Assembly (NCBI RefSeq): GCF_021155765.1
Contig: NC_060106.1
Location: forward strand, 12,178,031 to 12,242,030
DNA length: 64,000 nucleotides
Source: Diprion similis
Lineage: Eukaryota > Arthropoda > Insecta > Hymenoptera > Diprionidae
Direction: 5' to 3'
Shown here in pieces: positions 12,801 through 25,643 of the stretch. The stretch's first letter is position 1; each line of letters opens with the position of its first letter. The notes beneath the pieces are model-generated. The model worked only from the letters and a program-made list of their open reading frames with translations. It made no database searches and was not told the DNA's origin. Made by a program: the position numbers and the translations under genes.

Positions 12801-15800
12801 AATTCGCGCTCGGATTGGTTCCTCGAGTTTATCCATTTATCCATGTACGGCTGATACCCCAAATTTTTAGGATCGACGTACACCATTCCAGCTCTGGACA
12901 CCGTAGCTGGCGACGCGTATTGCAAGTCTCCCACCTTAAAGGCAGATCGTAGCGTGAATACCATTGGAAAATTATGGATCATTATCGTAGAATACCTCAA
13001 ACAGCAAGGCAGAATGTTTTTGCAATTTTATTCTCTCTTGATTCGCCAAAGTCAATATTTTGTTATCATCCATTACAGAGTTCATATTTTCGATCCAGAG
13101 AGCATCCACGTCTCCATCGAATAATATATACTTCCGCTCGTCTTTATCCGAATCCAACGGCTTGTTAATTTCGCGGAAAATATTACTGAGCAAGCCGTCT
13201 GTCCAATCTCTTGTCAGAGGGTCTAAAACCCCATAGAGTTCAATAACCGTACACGCCTGCGAATGATTGATCATATATGCATCTCGACTAGAATTCATTG
13301 AAGGATAGCGGTTACTTGCCGTGTTTCAAATTTAGAACTACCTTTGGATTCAGTATGTACAACTTTGTTGGTTTGTCGAGGTACGTCTGTGCTCTGCACA
13401 ATGTTTTTATTACAACAGTTTTTCCGCCTCCAGTTGGACCTACGATCATAGTGGAGTGTCTGGTCATCATAACCTCGTACATTTGTACGACTTTGTCGAT
13501 CTGTAATGCCATTCGTTGAATCAATAACTTGCAATTGGTGAAAAATAATTAATTTGAGTCGAGATGTCGATATCCAAGAGCCATGTTACCTGATCTGGTA
13601 ATAGGATGTATCCATGTTCAACAAGCGTCTTTTCAACAGCCTCGTTGAAATCCGGATATCCTACCCTCGGACAAGTCAAGCCGGGAAACAAGTCTTTGAT
13701 TAAACCTAGGAACAGTGGGACATCATCAAAAATGAATTTCGGCAAATTCATATCCCTGAGGGCTCTCATCAGGACAACATCCTCCGAAAGGTCGTCAGAA
13801 GTTCTTTTCAATTGCCCGGCCATATTGAGTACAGACTTTAAAGCCCGTAGACCAAAATCGTAATGGGTCTGTTTGCTCAGTTGTTCGCGAGCCAGTGTAT
13901 ATAAAACTGTCATTTTCTTGGCCAGAACTTTGGCGGTCAAAAAGCCAGCGGAAAAGAGTTTGATCAAACATATCATTTCGTTATCCGGGACAATGCAGAC
14001 AACGGGGCGAAATAAAGCCTTAATGGATTCCGGCAGTTCAGTTCGTCCCGCGTATCCAGGATTCATGGTAATGAATATTCCGACTTTTGGATCCAATAAT
14101 ATATCTTGTCCTTCGAACTGTAGGAATAAAAATTAATATACTGCATGAGAGTTGATAAAGCCTCACGGGATCTTTGATTTTTGCCAGCACAATTCTGAAA
14201 TAAATCAGGTCCAGAATCGGCCCAATATACTGACCATAAATTTAGCAGCCTTAAGTTGCAAAGCTGACCGGATCGTTTGCAATTGCGTCGAGATGACGGA
14301 TAATACGGAAATATCGATTCTGTTAAACTCGTCGAAACATCCCCACGCGCCACACTGAGCTAGGCCTCCCAAAGTCTTGCCAATGGCTACGTAATCCATT
14401 CCCTCGCCGCAATTCGTTACGAAACAAATCAGACCCAAAGCCTTGGCCAAGTCCTTGGTCGTTTCTGTTTTACCCGTTCCAGCGGGACCTGAAAGTGCAG
14501 CAGATGTGAGTTGTAAACAGATACATGATGAGATCATCAACGGCTTTTTTATCTTTGCTAAATCAGTTATGTGCACACAAACCTGCCGGTGCTCCACCAA
14601 GTTGCATAGATAATGCTTGTGTAATTGTTAGATAAATCCTATCTGTCAGCGGCGTGACAACCAGTCTTCCGTTAAGTCCCATATATTCATAGCCGTATTC
14701 AAATGTACCTGTGCATTGGTTTACCCATAAATTGTCCAAGTCGTGTACCCAGTAGAACCTATAAACACAAGCAACGATTTTTCGGCAATAATAAATACGA
14801 TACGTGTTCTCATTATTTATTCGCAAAGTGAAACTTTTTTACCATTTGAGATGAATTATACCTCAATTGACTTTCCCATTCGAACTCCATTGCGTCCATT
14901 ATACTGTCACGGACGAAGTTGTCAATGATGTCTCTGATGTGGACGTCAATTGTTAATACCGTGTCTAATTTCTTCCTGTCATTACTAGTCAGGGAGTCAC
15001 CACCCATCAATGTTACAACCTCATCAAGCTGCTGATTGAGTTGTTGCAAATACTAAAACTCAACAATATCAAAGTTAATCCACGAGCTGCATGGCATGAA
15101 TATGAATTATTACATCGCAGTCTTCCAGCTCTCACCTCCTTCATCGCTCGCTTTCTTCCCATCGAGATCTTTTTGAATACATTCTCAGTTTCCGCGGTCC
15201 ACCATATTTGATTTGCTGCAAGAATCATCATCCCTTGAAAATCCAGCATCCATTCTGTTCTCGGTCTTCTGACCTGTAACATGTGATCAAAGACAATAAG
15301 CTATAGCTATAGCTTTTATCAGGAAATACCACAGGCACAGGTATCCTTAAGCCTCACCTTTCCGTAATTGTAGATTGCTTTTTTGGTCAGATACCTATTT
15401 GACCTGCGCATTTCCGCAAGTGCAAGAACCATCCATTCCTCGATCTTGCCCTCGGCGACAACGGGCGTTCTAAATTCCATGATTTCACGTTCAGCCGATA
15501 TCAGAGCGCTCGCTATTACTCTATCCTGATTATTGGCAGTCAGCCTGAATTTATCCAAGTTATCGAACATTTTTCCAACGTGTTCTTGAATCGCTGAAGG
15601 ATCGCTGTTTCCTAGTATACCGAGCAGCTCATCGTCGCTGATGAAATTAAATCGCGGAAAAATTGCTCGTTTACTATTCAGATATTCGGTCAATGATTTT
15701 TGACACTTTTCCAAGCCCAAACTTAGCGCTTCAAATTCCTCTTTACGTCCTAACATGTGAAAAATCACTTGTTACTCAAACCGCGCAGAAGGAAGAGTCG

Positions 15801-18800
15801 TTTTCTCCCTTACCTGGAATCATGCAACATTCTAAAACATTGAGTCTCTTCGAAGTGTCAATCATGGCGTGCCTGAACGCTTTGTCAATGTCATCGAACT
15901 TCCTTGCCTCCTCGGGAAGTTGTAATCTGATGTCACCACCGACAAATATCCCTTCAAGGTATAACCACTTGCGCTGCAAGTCCAGCCAAGCTTCAACAAC
16001 TTCGGAAATTGTTTCCATAGATTTTTCCCATTTTTGTACCATGCCCAAAAAGGGCCCGATGAACTGAGACGCTGACATGCTTTGCAAGTTCATCATATTG
16101 TCCTCTAAAACTAGAGTAAGCTCGTCCAATGGGCCCAAAATATACCCGCGATCTTCGTTTCCTGAGCCGTACCATTGCGCATTAGAAGATTTGTTAGTAT
16201 GAATACCCCTCAGATTTTGAATGGAATTGTTCCTCTTACCTATGTAGTGCCTCACTAAGTTAAATTCCATCGTCCGCCATACGTCAACAATTTCCTTTAC
16301 ACCTCTTTCGATAGCCAACTCCTTCACAGCATTTGTCACTATTCTTTCGGCGATATCCTGATACTTTGCCAAATCCATGGCAAACATATTTTCCAAAGTA
16401 AATCTGTAAGGAACGCCTAAGATGAAAACTTTCTAATCACATTTTTGATTTGCTGCAGTAAAATTTTTATAGCTACAAACAAAGTCTCAAGTGGAAATTG
16501 GTCAGTATTGAAATTCGATCCAAAGTTTATAAATGGATGGCAAATACCTGTCTGGAGACATGTCAAAATATTTTCCAGTTTTCTTCATAAGTTCCAACCA
16601 ATGGCGTTCCCTCATTGCCTCATTTTTCAACTCAACGAAAAGTGGAACAGAATTTTTGAACCCTTTCATTAAATTGTCAAGCGCCTGACCTACGTTTAGC
16701 ATCCTGACTGCTCGTGGCATTCGTCTGAATTCTTTCATAAACTGATCCACGCCGTCGATAAGTTGATGTGGATTTAAATTCACCCAGAGAGTCTTGGCCC
16801 ATACGTCGCGCATAATTTTTTGAGCTTTATAAAGTTTGTAAATCATTTCCATTCCCTCGTAATCTTTTTTTACTTTGAGGAATCGAGAGTAATCGGCTGG
16901 TGGTAAGTCGAAAAGAATTTCAGCGTTGACAAGATCAACTCGCTTTGCTTCCATGAAATCGATAAGTTTGCCGTATTCCTGTGAAATTGTAAATCAATGA
17001 ATTTGAACTGACTTGTTTCTAATCATGCTGTGACTTATGTAAGTAGTTCGCTGATGCTTTCTCACGTCCATTTTCTTCATGCCTGTGTCCAAGTCATCGC
17101 CAACACTACCGGGACCGTATTTTTCGAAATCGTCTGAAAACTTGATGAACTCTGCAGCAAAATCACGGATTTCTTCTTTGGTCATTTCACAGAACCTATC
17201 CTTGGTAGTTTCTAATGTAGTTCCTCGGTAAAGGGCCCCAAGGTATAGGGACTCCCATTCATGTTGTAGTTTGTACGATAGCTCCTCATCTTCCTTATTG
17301 TATTCTATTTGATGTATCCTCAACGTTCGGAATCTTTCCTAATTAAACAACAAAGTCTCGATTCTGATAAGCGTGAAATCTTGCAGCCATTCAGGTATTA
17401 TAGAGAAACACTTGAGGATGAATACATACCTGATACTCCAAATACTGTACTTCAGCTTGAACAGACATTTTCTTAATGTCGGCAATAGTTTGCATTACTA
17501 GCTTGAAACGTTCCAATCCATTGATTACTAACTCAACGTCATTTCGAAGTCTTGCCATTTTGTCCTTAAATTCTGTCATAGAGGCTTGGGTGTCGGCGAT
17601 CAGATGGTTCCCCAAAATTTGTTTCCACTCTTTGCCATGCTCTCGAATACCCTCGCAAAGTGGCTTAATGTTGACGCTGTAACAGGTAAAACTAATATGA
17701 ATTAATCTGTTTGCGAAGCGCTGAACAATTTTTGCGGAAGCCGTACTGACCGAATACTGTTGATATCATAATACGGTGTCATTACGTCCACCTCGTCGAC
17801 AATCGCACCATAAAACGTGAACTTTTCATCGTATTGTAATAACGTCGGATTTTTTGCAGCAAACTTTTCACAGGTTTGACTTTTATCGTACCTCCACAGA
17901 TTTCCGTACTTTCTCCACTTTTGTACGTAACGATAAAGTTCTACGGACAATCTGTGGGCCGTATCTTGAACGGATATTATCAAATCGTTAACAATCTGAA
18001 ATTATGTCTGCACATTAATTGAACTGAGGTTTATGCAGTCTTAGACATTAGAGATAAATTTACAGATGATATAATAGGTAGATGAAAGTTTGAAATTTCT
18101 GCTACTTGTTCTTGAATTAATAAAACACTTCTCTCACCTGAATAGACATTATGTCCTCGAAAAAACTGAATACTACATACTCATTTGAGTTAATCATTCT
18201 ACACGGTTTGCATTCGAGGCAAGTGCCACTCATCCACCGAGGAATTGCTTTCATCCTTTCCAACAAATCTTTTACATCGTGTAATATAATGTTATAAACT
18301 TCTCCAGCGGACGGGCGGAGAACAACTTCGGATGTAGACAGTACCGCGTCCACTTGAAAAACTGCGGTTTGCCCGTTGAGAATTTTGTTTAAAACTTCAA
18401 GATTCCGAATGATGCATCTAAAGGAATATACAATTGGGTACTTCACTGTGTATATACACTATAACGGCATGAAGAAAAGAGCCGATGGAATACACATAAA
18501 ATGTACATTTTACGTACGTGATGAAGGATGTAAACAAATCGTATTCGCATTGCTCATAATAAAGCTGCATGCTTGGTGATGTACCAGTACTAGTTCCCAG
18601 CACTAAGCTTTCCATTTTCGTAAGCAACGGTCCTATGGAATTATAGGCCTGTAACATTGAGCAGAACAATTCTGTGCGTACGCTTTCCATATCCAGAAAG
18701 TAAACCTGGAACAATAATTTAGATTAGAACAATCAATCACGCATACACAGGGACGCATTTTGAATTAAAAAGATGTGTAATACTTGATACCTTACATCCT

Positions 18801-21800
18801 GGTAAAATCACTGATTCTTCAAGCGGCTGAACTCTGGTTGAGCAAAAATTGTAACACTCTATATCTTTGGCAATGCGATTGTGCAGATCGATCTTCAGCT
18901 GATTTACTTGCTGAACGACAGAGACCAGACTCTTTAACAACTGCTTGCAGCCTCTCGCATATTCGGCTATTCCCAGGGAATGCCAATTGAATCTAGTTAA
19001 GCCCGGTTGAATTGCACGCTCGATATTCAGCAGAGTGTTTTTGAACATTTGAATCTACGATAACGTTAGGGATTTTTTATTAAAAAAAAATATGAACTGA
19101 AATATTTTCGATCTACTTACATCAGTTGCGCTCAACTTGTCCATGATCGAATTAAAATCATTGATCATTTGTTCCGTTATTTCCATGTCATGTTTCAATC
19201 GATCTTTCTGAACTCCAGCGTTTCTTATTGCAGCTGGCAATTCAAAGCCTAAATTTTCGAGGAGTACTGCCTGAAACCCAGGACTCATCATATGAAGGTG
19301 GAAAAAGTATCAAAATGGATGTGCCTCTTTCATTGCTTCTAAATACCTCTCGAATGATGTCGAACAGTTTAAGATTAAAATTTATATCAAATTTCCACTG
19401 GAGATCCGCTAAAATCGAATCGTTCATTATTTCCTTCCAAGTTAAATATGGCCCACCAGCTGCAGCTTGTTTTTCACTTATCATTGACAATGATTCAATT
19501 GTTATAGCTTGTCCACGAACAAGCTTCGCAGACTTTGAACCTCCCACATTAGATTTCAAACCAGATGGGGGATCTCCATCTACAGCAAAATAGTTTCCAA
19601 TTGTGAAAGAAAATATACTGGTGATCTATTTAAAAATCAAAACATTGGATCGGCTGAAGCAAATAACACAATATTATAAAAACTGTAATACAAATTGCTC
19701 GCAATATTTGTAATCGTATTACTGATTGAGAAAGTGAAGAAGGATCAATCGATTACCACCAATAGTCGGCTTCGACATATGCGCATCATTTCTTTGACCA
19801 GACTGGAATGTACCTTGCTGGCGAAGCGGGTTAGCACCCTTATCTTGTTTTTGGGATACGAGCATCGCTCCGTGAAATTTCTTAAGACTTTGATTAGCTG
19901 TATTTTTTCATGATAAGGCAACAAGGATTAGGAAGGAATTAGTATATGAGTGTAAAGGCAATTAGCATTGATTTTTGTACGACTAAGAAACGCTGTGACG
20001 CTCACCTTTCTGTCGTTCGCAAGGTACGATGGTTAGAACGCTCTTCTTCAAAGTATTTTCAACGATCGGTACAGCCGTTTCGACATATTGACTGTACTTC
20101 GTATCTTCGAAAAGCTTCATCTGCTTGGCGATGTTTAGATACTTTTCAAAAGCTAGAATTTTCAATTCACTATTCTTGAGTTCCTTGACGTTTTGAAATT
20201 TCAATACGACTCTTTTTAGACGGTGAAAAAGCTGCCGTTCCCAAAATATTCCACCGCCCACAGGTGGATGATACCTGAGGAGTGGTGGGTTCCGTTTTCC
20301 TCTGTTAAACGTTTGACCCACTACAGTGATCTCTTTGGTGAACTGCTGCATCACGACGTCAAATTTTGATAGCAATTGTGCTTGAATCGCATCTCGCGTT
20401 TTCATATTTTTAAACTTCAGGAGAGCTTCCATGGCGTCTTCTGCTGATATGAGAACGGAGAAGCAGCCATTGATAAAAAATTTAGCTTCGTTTTCCAGGG
20501 AGGAAACTTCACCGTAAAACGAAGCCATCAAAACCTCCCAATTCTCCTTGTTGAATTCGGTATACAAGTCAAAATCAGCCTGCTGTATCGGAACTACAAG
20601 TTTATCCACGCGTTTTATTACACTGTCTATTTGTTCAGGATTATTCATGATAGATTTCAACTCAGCACCGAATATGTTATAAAAATCCTGCAACACGCCG
20701 CAGACTTCGTTCAAATCTTTGCACACGCTGGCAATGTACTCCGTCTCTTTGAACAGACGGTTTTTATCAAATTCCCAACGAGCCCCCTTTCCAGATAACT
20801 CGATAGATTTCCTGGTCTTCATATAGGCGATTTTCCATTGTTTCAGCATATCGTAGGCTTCGTTCGTTTTCTTCATAACCTGCTGTATCGGTTGTCTGAA
20901 ACGTGCAGCATCGGACAAATTACGAAATTTACTTTTTCCCAGTTTACAATTTATGTAAGGTATAGAAGGCAAAAAAAAAAAAAAAAAAAAAAAAAACAGA
21001 ATTCCAAAAAATCATTTCACTCAACAATGCGATTGGTTTTTTACCTAAACAATTTCTTGACAGCCAAATGCTTTGTAACATTTTGACAAAGCTGCCAAGC
21101 TATTCGTTCAAATAAGGGAGACATTTTCTCTTCAGTGCAATAGTATCGCGAAAGTATCCACATCATCTTCAATCCCTCCATAAGAGAAGGTATCTGATCG
21201 GTGATGGATTTAAAGTTGTCCGACTCCGCGATCGTCTGACAAAGGACGTCATGTTTAATTGGATAGCTTGGATCGATGAGATAAAGTAACAAATTACTCA
21301 CCTTGAAGTGCCTGGTTATAGTGAAGAGAAACTTTACATTATCCGAAGCCTCGTGGAAAAGTTTCAACAAGTCTGAGCGGTAATAATTAAATCCGCTAGG
21401 TATCTGCGATTTTGCTTCATTGAGTAGTACAAATATCCGCTTGACGACCGACGTTTTGAGTTGTTCTACCAGGATGGAAAGCCCATTCTCTCGGTCATGC
21501 CAATAATTATACTCCGCCAAGGGACCGTTTCCATGTGGAACTTTGTTTGTAAAACTATTGATAACCTATTCGTGCAAAAGGGGTTCAACAGATTTTATTG
21601 CATTTTCAAAAACGATGCCAGTGGCAAATTACCGTCTTAATATGATGCTCCCAAGATATAACTACGTCTTCGAGCTGTGTTACTGCATTCGCATTGCTAC
21701 AGAACATTGCGTTAGTTATCGTGGGATCTGTCAGGCCTGCTATCTTCGGTATCTGAAGTAAGATATCTCCTTCCGTATGCTCAATTGTCCTAGTTGAAAG

Positions 21801-24800
21801 ACAACCTTTGTAAGAATAATTATCATTTGTAAATATAAATATGTAAAGAAAATTTATAATTGTTATCTGACTATCTTTCGAAATGTAGTTTCACTTGGAA
21901 ATCTATCGTATGGTAAACGAAATGAGTTTAGAAATGATGAACACAATGAACGAACCACTGCACGCTTTGCGTGAGACGTTCGAGGGCTGCTAAAAGCTCT
22001 TTTTTGTTGGGTTCTTCCCGTGGAATCTCTTTGGTTTTTGTACTGTGAGTTGCACTGGATATAGATGCCGTAGACTTTTCGGACCTTAAATCGCCGTCGT
22101 CGAAACGAGAACTCCTCTGAGACGTATTTACGCCATCGGAATCAGACTTTACTTTTAAGATGGCGACCGATATTCTACGGAAATTCGATGGCTTCGATAT
22201 TGCCGTAGTCTATGTGAAGAAAAATTGATAGAAGTGACTTATTCTTCAAATATTCTATGCTTTTAATTTCTTGTAGGGGTTACGACTGACTCATTGTCGA
22301 ATAAAATGAGAGAACAAAATTCAAAGTTACCGTCGTTTTCATGCTCAGCCTTCGCGTTTTTTGAGCAAGTTCACCGGCCTGAGTATTGGTAGGTTCAAGA
22401 TCCTTATGCAGCTCCTCGTCCATTTCCTGCGGTGATGGGATCATAGGTTCGCGGAATTGTTTTTCAACTAGCGGTGTGAAAACCTATTGCATAGAAGGAG
22501 AACCATATCTTTTGAATGATCCACATGTTTTTGTACGTTCAGTTCGTAACTCATTACACAGTTTCTCACTCACGTGAACTAAAAGTTTTTCTAAGCTTGC
22601 TAGGAATCTCCCACCCATGGAACCCATAACCATATAGTCAGGCATTTCAGCCATACACTCAGCAAGAGTTTCAAACGCTGGCACTGCATCCTCGATGGTT
22701 CTCATAAAATACACTATGTTTTTATCTTGTAGTTCAACGTTTTGAGGATCCAACTGGCCGAAGATTAAGTGAATTTCCGGAATCTGCACTGTCTTCTCTA
22801 CCATTTTCTACGCGCAAGATGTTAGTCGTTGAGTTTCATCAAAGTGTAATAAAAAATTCGTATGATACAGCGTTAATTCAGCTTAATTAACGAAGAAGCC
22901 AATGATTATCATTTCTTTAAAGGTTCACAACGCTTTTAAGCTATTTTATTCTTTAATACGGCTCACTTACTTTTGTCATAACGTACTTGTGCTCTTCACC
23001 GGGCGGTGGAATAAATATTGAAGATTCCACTAAAAATTGAAAAAGGTCTTGAACAAACGCTTATATTGAAATACTCCATTTCACAAGCATTTGAAACACC
23101 AGATATGGGTGCCCGTCATACTTGAGACTTTCGCCAAATCATAAAAAAAATTGTGTAGCCATTAAAATAAAGAGACAATTCACTGACTGGGGAATTTGGT
23201 TTTTTCTCTATCCTTAGGTTCGGCGTTAGCTGCAACTTCTGACGATTTCACTGTGTCTAATAACTCTGTTTTACTAGGATCCTCTTCGTGAGCGCTACTT
23301 GTCGATTGCTCAAAAGCCGTGACAGTAGACTCGGCAATACTTATTCCAGCGCTATTGTTCTCTTCTATCTTTGAATCGGACTTCGAACGCGACTTTGATT
23401 TTTTGAGCTTCTTGTCTTTAGGAGCCTTTTTTTCCGTAGATTTATCGTCGTCCACAGATTTATCTGCTGCTTTCGCTACAAGGATAGAAGGTTACTTATT
23501 TCTCATTACATATTCAAATTCTCATTTTCAATTGTGCAGGTATCTATCACAAGTAGGACTACAGAGCATCTGTAATCCAGGAAACTTTATATAAACGGAT
23601 CGAAAAAAGCGTGCATTTGACTATTGAAAACTCATGACGAACTAGGCCATTACCATGCTCGTACTTTAAATATGTTTTGGTAGATTCAAATAATCATGCA
23701 AATTATTACATGCAAGAACAAAACGGGCAGATTTTTCACACCAGGGTTACTGAAAACCGAGAACAAATCAGTTACCAGGGGCACTTTTCGTCAGCCGTTG
23801 AGGTTTCATTCGTGAACTGATTACCGTGATTGCAGAAATCTTAGCACGGTGGCCTGTTTTTAAGATAAATACTTCGTAATATTGATTATGAGATTGTACA
23901 GATGTTACATTTTACGTTTCGGTACTCAAATTTTAGTTTCTGATTTGGATTAACGTTAATTAAAGTTATAATAACCGATGCTTCTTACTTTCTTCCCAGA
24001 TTGTGATCTCCTCTTGTACGACCTCCTCGTGATAGGTCTTGTAAAAGAAGATGACCTTCTTGTCCAGGTCCATAACACCGTATAAGTTCGTCATAAAAAA
24101 CGTTAGTAATTGGTCTTCGAAGAATCTGTCGTTTCTCTGTCACACCAATATACAATATTTTTTCATTGATAAGTCGAATTCTGTATTAAGTAATTCAACG
24201 TGGAGTAATTCACTTACATTTATTAGTGCATCGAATAAGGGGCCTCCGTCTTTAAGACCGAGAAATTTAGAGACTTTATCTCGCATCCAGTAAAGTCTAC
24301 GAATATAAAAACTCTATTTATAAATACGTCTATTCTTAATATTTAATATGAATTCGTTTCCCAAGGCTGTGAAGTTTAACGGCGCGAATTCACCTGTAAT
24401 CCATGATTTGCGAAATCGACATAGTTTCTTCTACATGAGTAATGGATGGTGCGAATGTCAACACCGTAGTCCTTGATTGGTCGTGCAAATCCTCGGTGGA
24501 ATCCATTCTTCTTTGCTATCCGAAGGACTGCCGGTCTACTGCGGTGGACTTTTTCAAACATACAAATTACACGGAGAATATAGGAATGTGGATTTTAAAA
24601 CTCAAGAGAAGGGACAACTAACGCCATCAAAGTAATCATTATGTCTCACACTTCAAGTTTTATAGAATGGAATGCAGGTTAACTTTCAGATTTCGAATAC
24701 TAAACCATCAAGTTCTCGTAACAACGAAACAAAAATCCAGCAACATTGAAGCTACGTTATGAATAATTCGAATTAAAAAGATCACGAACTTACCTCACCA

Positions 24801-24882
24801 CGTCAACGAAGTTCTCAACTACCTGTCTAATAATTATTTCAATTTGTATGTTCCACTGGGATCGCACAACCTGGCTCATCAT
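3700..24882 (-). CDS. DNAH10: Axonemal dynein heavy chain, DNAH10 class, complete gene with about 56 exons
   Basis: The start is the first ATG of the pair at 24882; the frame upstream has a stop and no other ATG. The last exons are 3983-4129 and 3700-3846, ending LLLNSD-stop. My hand model gives about 4900 aa: an N-terminal tail of about 2200 residues, six AAA modules with intact P-loops ([32 protein letters not shown] in AAA1-4), a coiled-coil stalk with a microtubule-binding tip between AAA4 and AAA5, and a C-terminal domain. Block-by-block similarity to DNAH10 is closer than to other heavy chains I know, for example [17 protein letters not shown] and [20 protein letters not shown]. In the family this is an inner-arm (I1/f, beta) ATP-driven motor of cilia and flagella, so in insects sperm tails and chordotonal neurons are expected. 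The join between the exons near 22.0 kb and 21.75 kb is uncertain. Confidence 0.93.
6951..8288 (-). other. DNAH10: DNAH10 AAA5 exons
   Basis: Three exons run from [15 protein letters not shown] through [30 protein letters not shown] and [11 protein letters not shown] to SEWKQ. The large exon near 6951-7713 contains [20 protein letters not shown] and the helical hairpin that buttresses the stalk. All features are those of the family. Confidence 0.9.
8392..9611 (-). other. DNAH10: DNAH10 stalk coiled coil and microtubule-binding domain
   Basis: Three exons. Exon 9299-9611 encodes the ascending helix (heptad-like, ending [11 protein letters not shown]). Exon about 8925-9222 encodes the microtubule-binding tip, with [20 protein letters not shown] and [16 protein letters not shown]. 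Exon 8392-8852 encodes the descending helix, rich in Lys and Glu, then [16 protein letters not shown]. The donor after the tip exon is a weak GTTCGT, but phase and similarity fix it. Confidence 0.9.
9695..10685 (-). other. DNAH10: DNAH10 AAA4 exons
   Basis: Three exons run from [17 protein letters not shown] through the P-loop [16 protein letters not shown], then [40 protein letters not shown] and [16 protein letters not shown]. The last leads directly into the stalk. The order and spacing match axonemal heavy chains. Confidence 0.9.
10771..12226 (-). other. DNAH10: DNAH10 AAA3 exons
   Basis: Five exons run from [15 protein letters not shown] to [10 protein letters not shown]. The P-loop is [14 protein letters not shown], Walker B is [11 protein letters not shown], and [17 protein letters not shown] plus [20 protein letters not shown] follow. 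AAA3 is the regulatory nucleotide site that gates microtubule release; the motifs are intact. Confidence 0.92.
12301..13500 (-). other. DNAH10: DNAH10 AAA2 exons
   Basis: Four exons run from [16 protein letters not shown] to [10 protein letters not shown]. The P-loop is [30 protein letters not shown] and [20 protein letters not shown] contain the Walker B-like segment. [15 protein letters not shown] is the sensor region. The segment after the sensor ([17 protein letters not shown]) is more acidic than usual. AAA2 normally binds nucleotide without hydrolysing it. Confidence 0.9.
13590..14758 (-). other. DNAH10: DNAH10 AAA1 exons (main ATPase site)
   Basis: Three exons run from [12 protein letters not shown] to GYILLPDQ. 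Walker A is [19 protein letters not shown] and Walker B is the CFDEFNR segment. [17 protein letters not shown] follows, as in all axonemal heavy chains. The Walker A motif is split by an intron after GGAPAG. Family knowledge makes this the principal ATP hydrolysis site driving the power stroke; nothing is missing that would suggest an inactive motor. Confidence 0.92.
16162..16239 (-). other. 78-nt stop-free intron inside DNAH10
   Basis: The donor is ATAG|GTAAGAGG and the acceptor GGCTCAG|GAAACG. A perfect TACTAAC branch-site match lies between them. The length is a multiple of three and no stop interrupts the frame, so an ORF caller reads straight through. Removing it joins VRHYIG to NEDRGYILG, which restores the family motif; keeping it would add 26 residues. 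Confidence 0.8.
20971..20996. repeat. Homopolymer A run (T on the DNAH10 strand) in a short intron
   Basis: About 26 A on the plus strand lie inside a DNAH10 intron of roughly 150 bp, about 75 bp upstream of the acceptor that joins LFR to QPIQQVMKK. It is a simple-sequence tract, probably variable in length, and not a retroposon tail as far as I can see. Confidence 0.8.
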
Positions 24883-25643
24883 GCGAGCTCTAATCTTGAA
24901 TGGGGTTCGTTGTGCGTTGCTATGGAGAATATATAACAGAGCTGAGGAGTGGCGCACACAAAATTAAGAGCAGGTGTCGATACCTGGCACTTCAATGAGA
25001 ATACAACGGAAATGGATGTTATGTAATAATACTGAGTTTAGTGTTCCATAGTAAATACTTTCCTCTACTGGGATAGTGAAATGTAAATCCAATACAAATT
25101 AGTGAAAACATTACAGTATTAACATCCCAGCGAATGTCCCGAACGAAATAACAGGAACATTCATAATCGAGAATCGACTTTGAAAAAACAAAGTTAAATC
25201 AGAACAATTATAAACGGTTTTCGGTATTGATAAACATACACAGTTCTCAACGTGCAAAATTAAATTAAATTCTTTTATGTGATTGTCTTTTACACAGTTG
25301 AGTAGCTGAAATAACTCGAAATACCTTCGTGGTGATTGACCACACCATGCTAGAGAGTCATTTTATTTACAGTGCATCAATTCCTTTGCCGTTCTGTGTA
25401 GAAGTTCTCAAAGATGAAGGAAATAGAACTTAAACAAGAAATAAATTTTCGTATATAACTTAATTTCTAATTTCAATAAATCGTACAAAACGTTATTACA
25501 ATATACACTCACTTAATATATATGTACAAATTCTTACTCAATATAGTATGTAAAGTAAGGCCATATGTTACAGTTACACATGCATCCTAGCTTGACCTAT
25601 GATACTACGTCAACCCCATCTTATTATTAAAGTTTCGAGATTT
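24883..25643. other. Intergenic gap between DNAH10 start and the chitin-binding protein stop
   Basis: About 760 bp, with both flanking genes on the minus strand. It must hold the 3' UTR of the chitin-binding protein gene and the DNAH10 promoter. A minus-strand AATAAA (plus-strand TTTATT, about 25362-25367) is a candidate poly(A) signal, which would give a 3' UTR of about 280 nt. No coding sequence is supported. Confidence 0.5.

Larger units (their letters stand above)
14862..24882 (-). other. DNAH10: DNAH10 N-terminal tail and linker exon block
   Basis: About 25 exons. Exon 1 (24794-24882) and exon 2 (24218-24296) encode [13 protein letters not shown]... and [18 protein letters not shown], the short N-terminal start typical of axonemal heavy chains. 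An exon at about 23190-23480 encodes a very hydrophilic Lys/Ser- and Glu-rich segment with [15 protein letters not shown]. Exons at 19.9-21.6 kb carry the tail dimerisation region, with [15 protein letters not shown] and [10 protein letters not shown] marking it. Exons from 17.3 kb down to 14.9 kb form the linker, including [18 protein letters not shown] and [15 protein letters not shown]. The tail is about 400 residues longer than I remember for human DNAH10, part of which could be exon-assignment error in the first 500 residues. Confidence 0.75.

Noticed and set aside
14120-14232. Possible small extra exon ([12 protein letters not shown]) between AAA1 exons of DNAH10
   Set aside because: Direct joining of KAAKFM to [13 protein letters not shown] matches the dynein family, leaving this segment as intron.
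20898-20972. In-frame extension of the large DNAH10 tail exon toward the T-run ([15 protein letters not shown]...)
   Set aside because: The CACGTTTCAG acceptor at about 20896 joins LFR to QPIQQVMKK in phase and restores the family pattern; the extension is the end of the intron.
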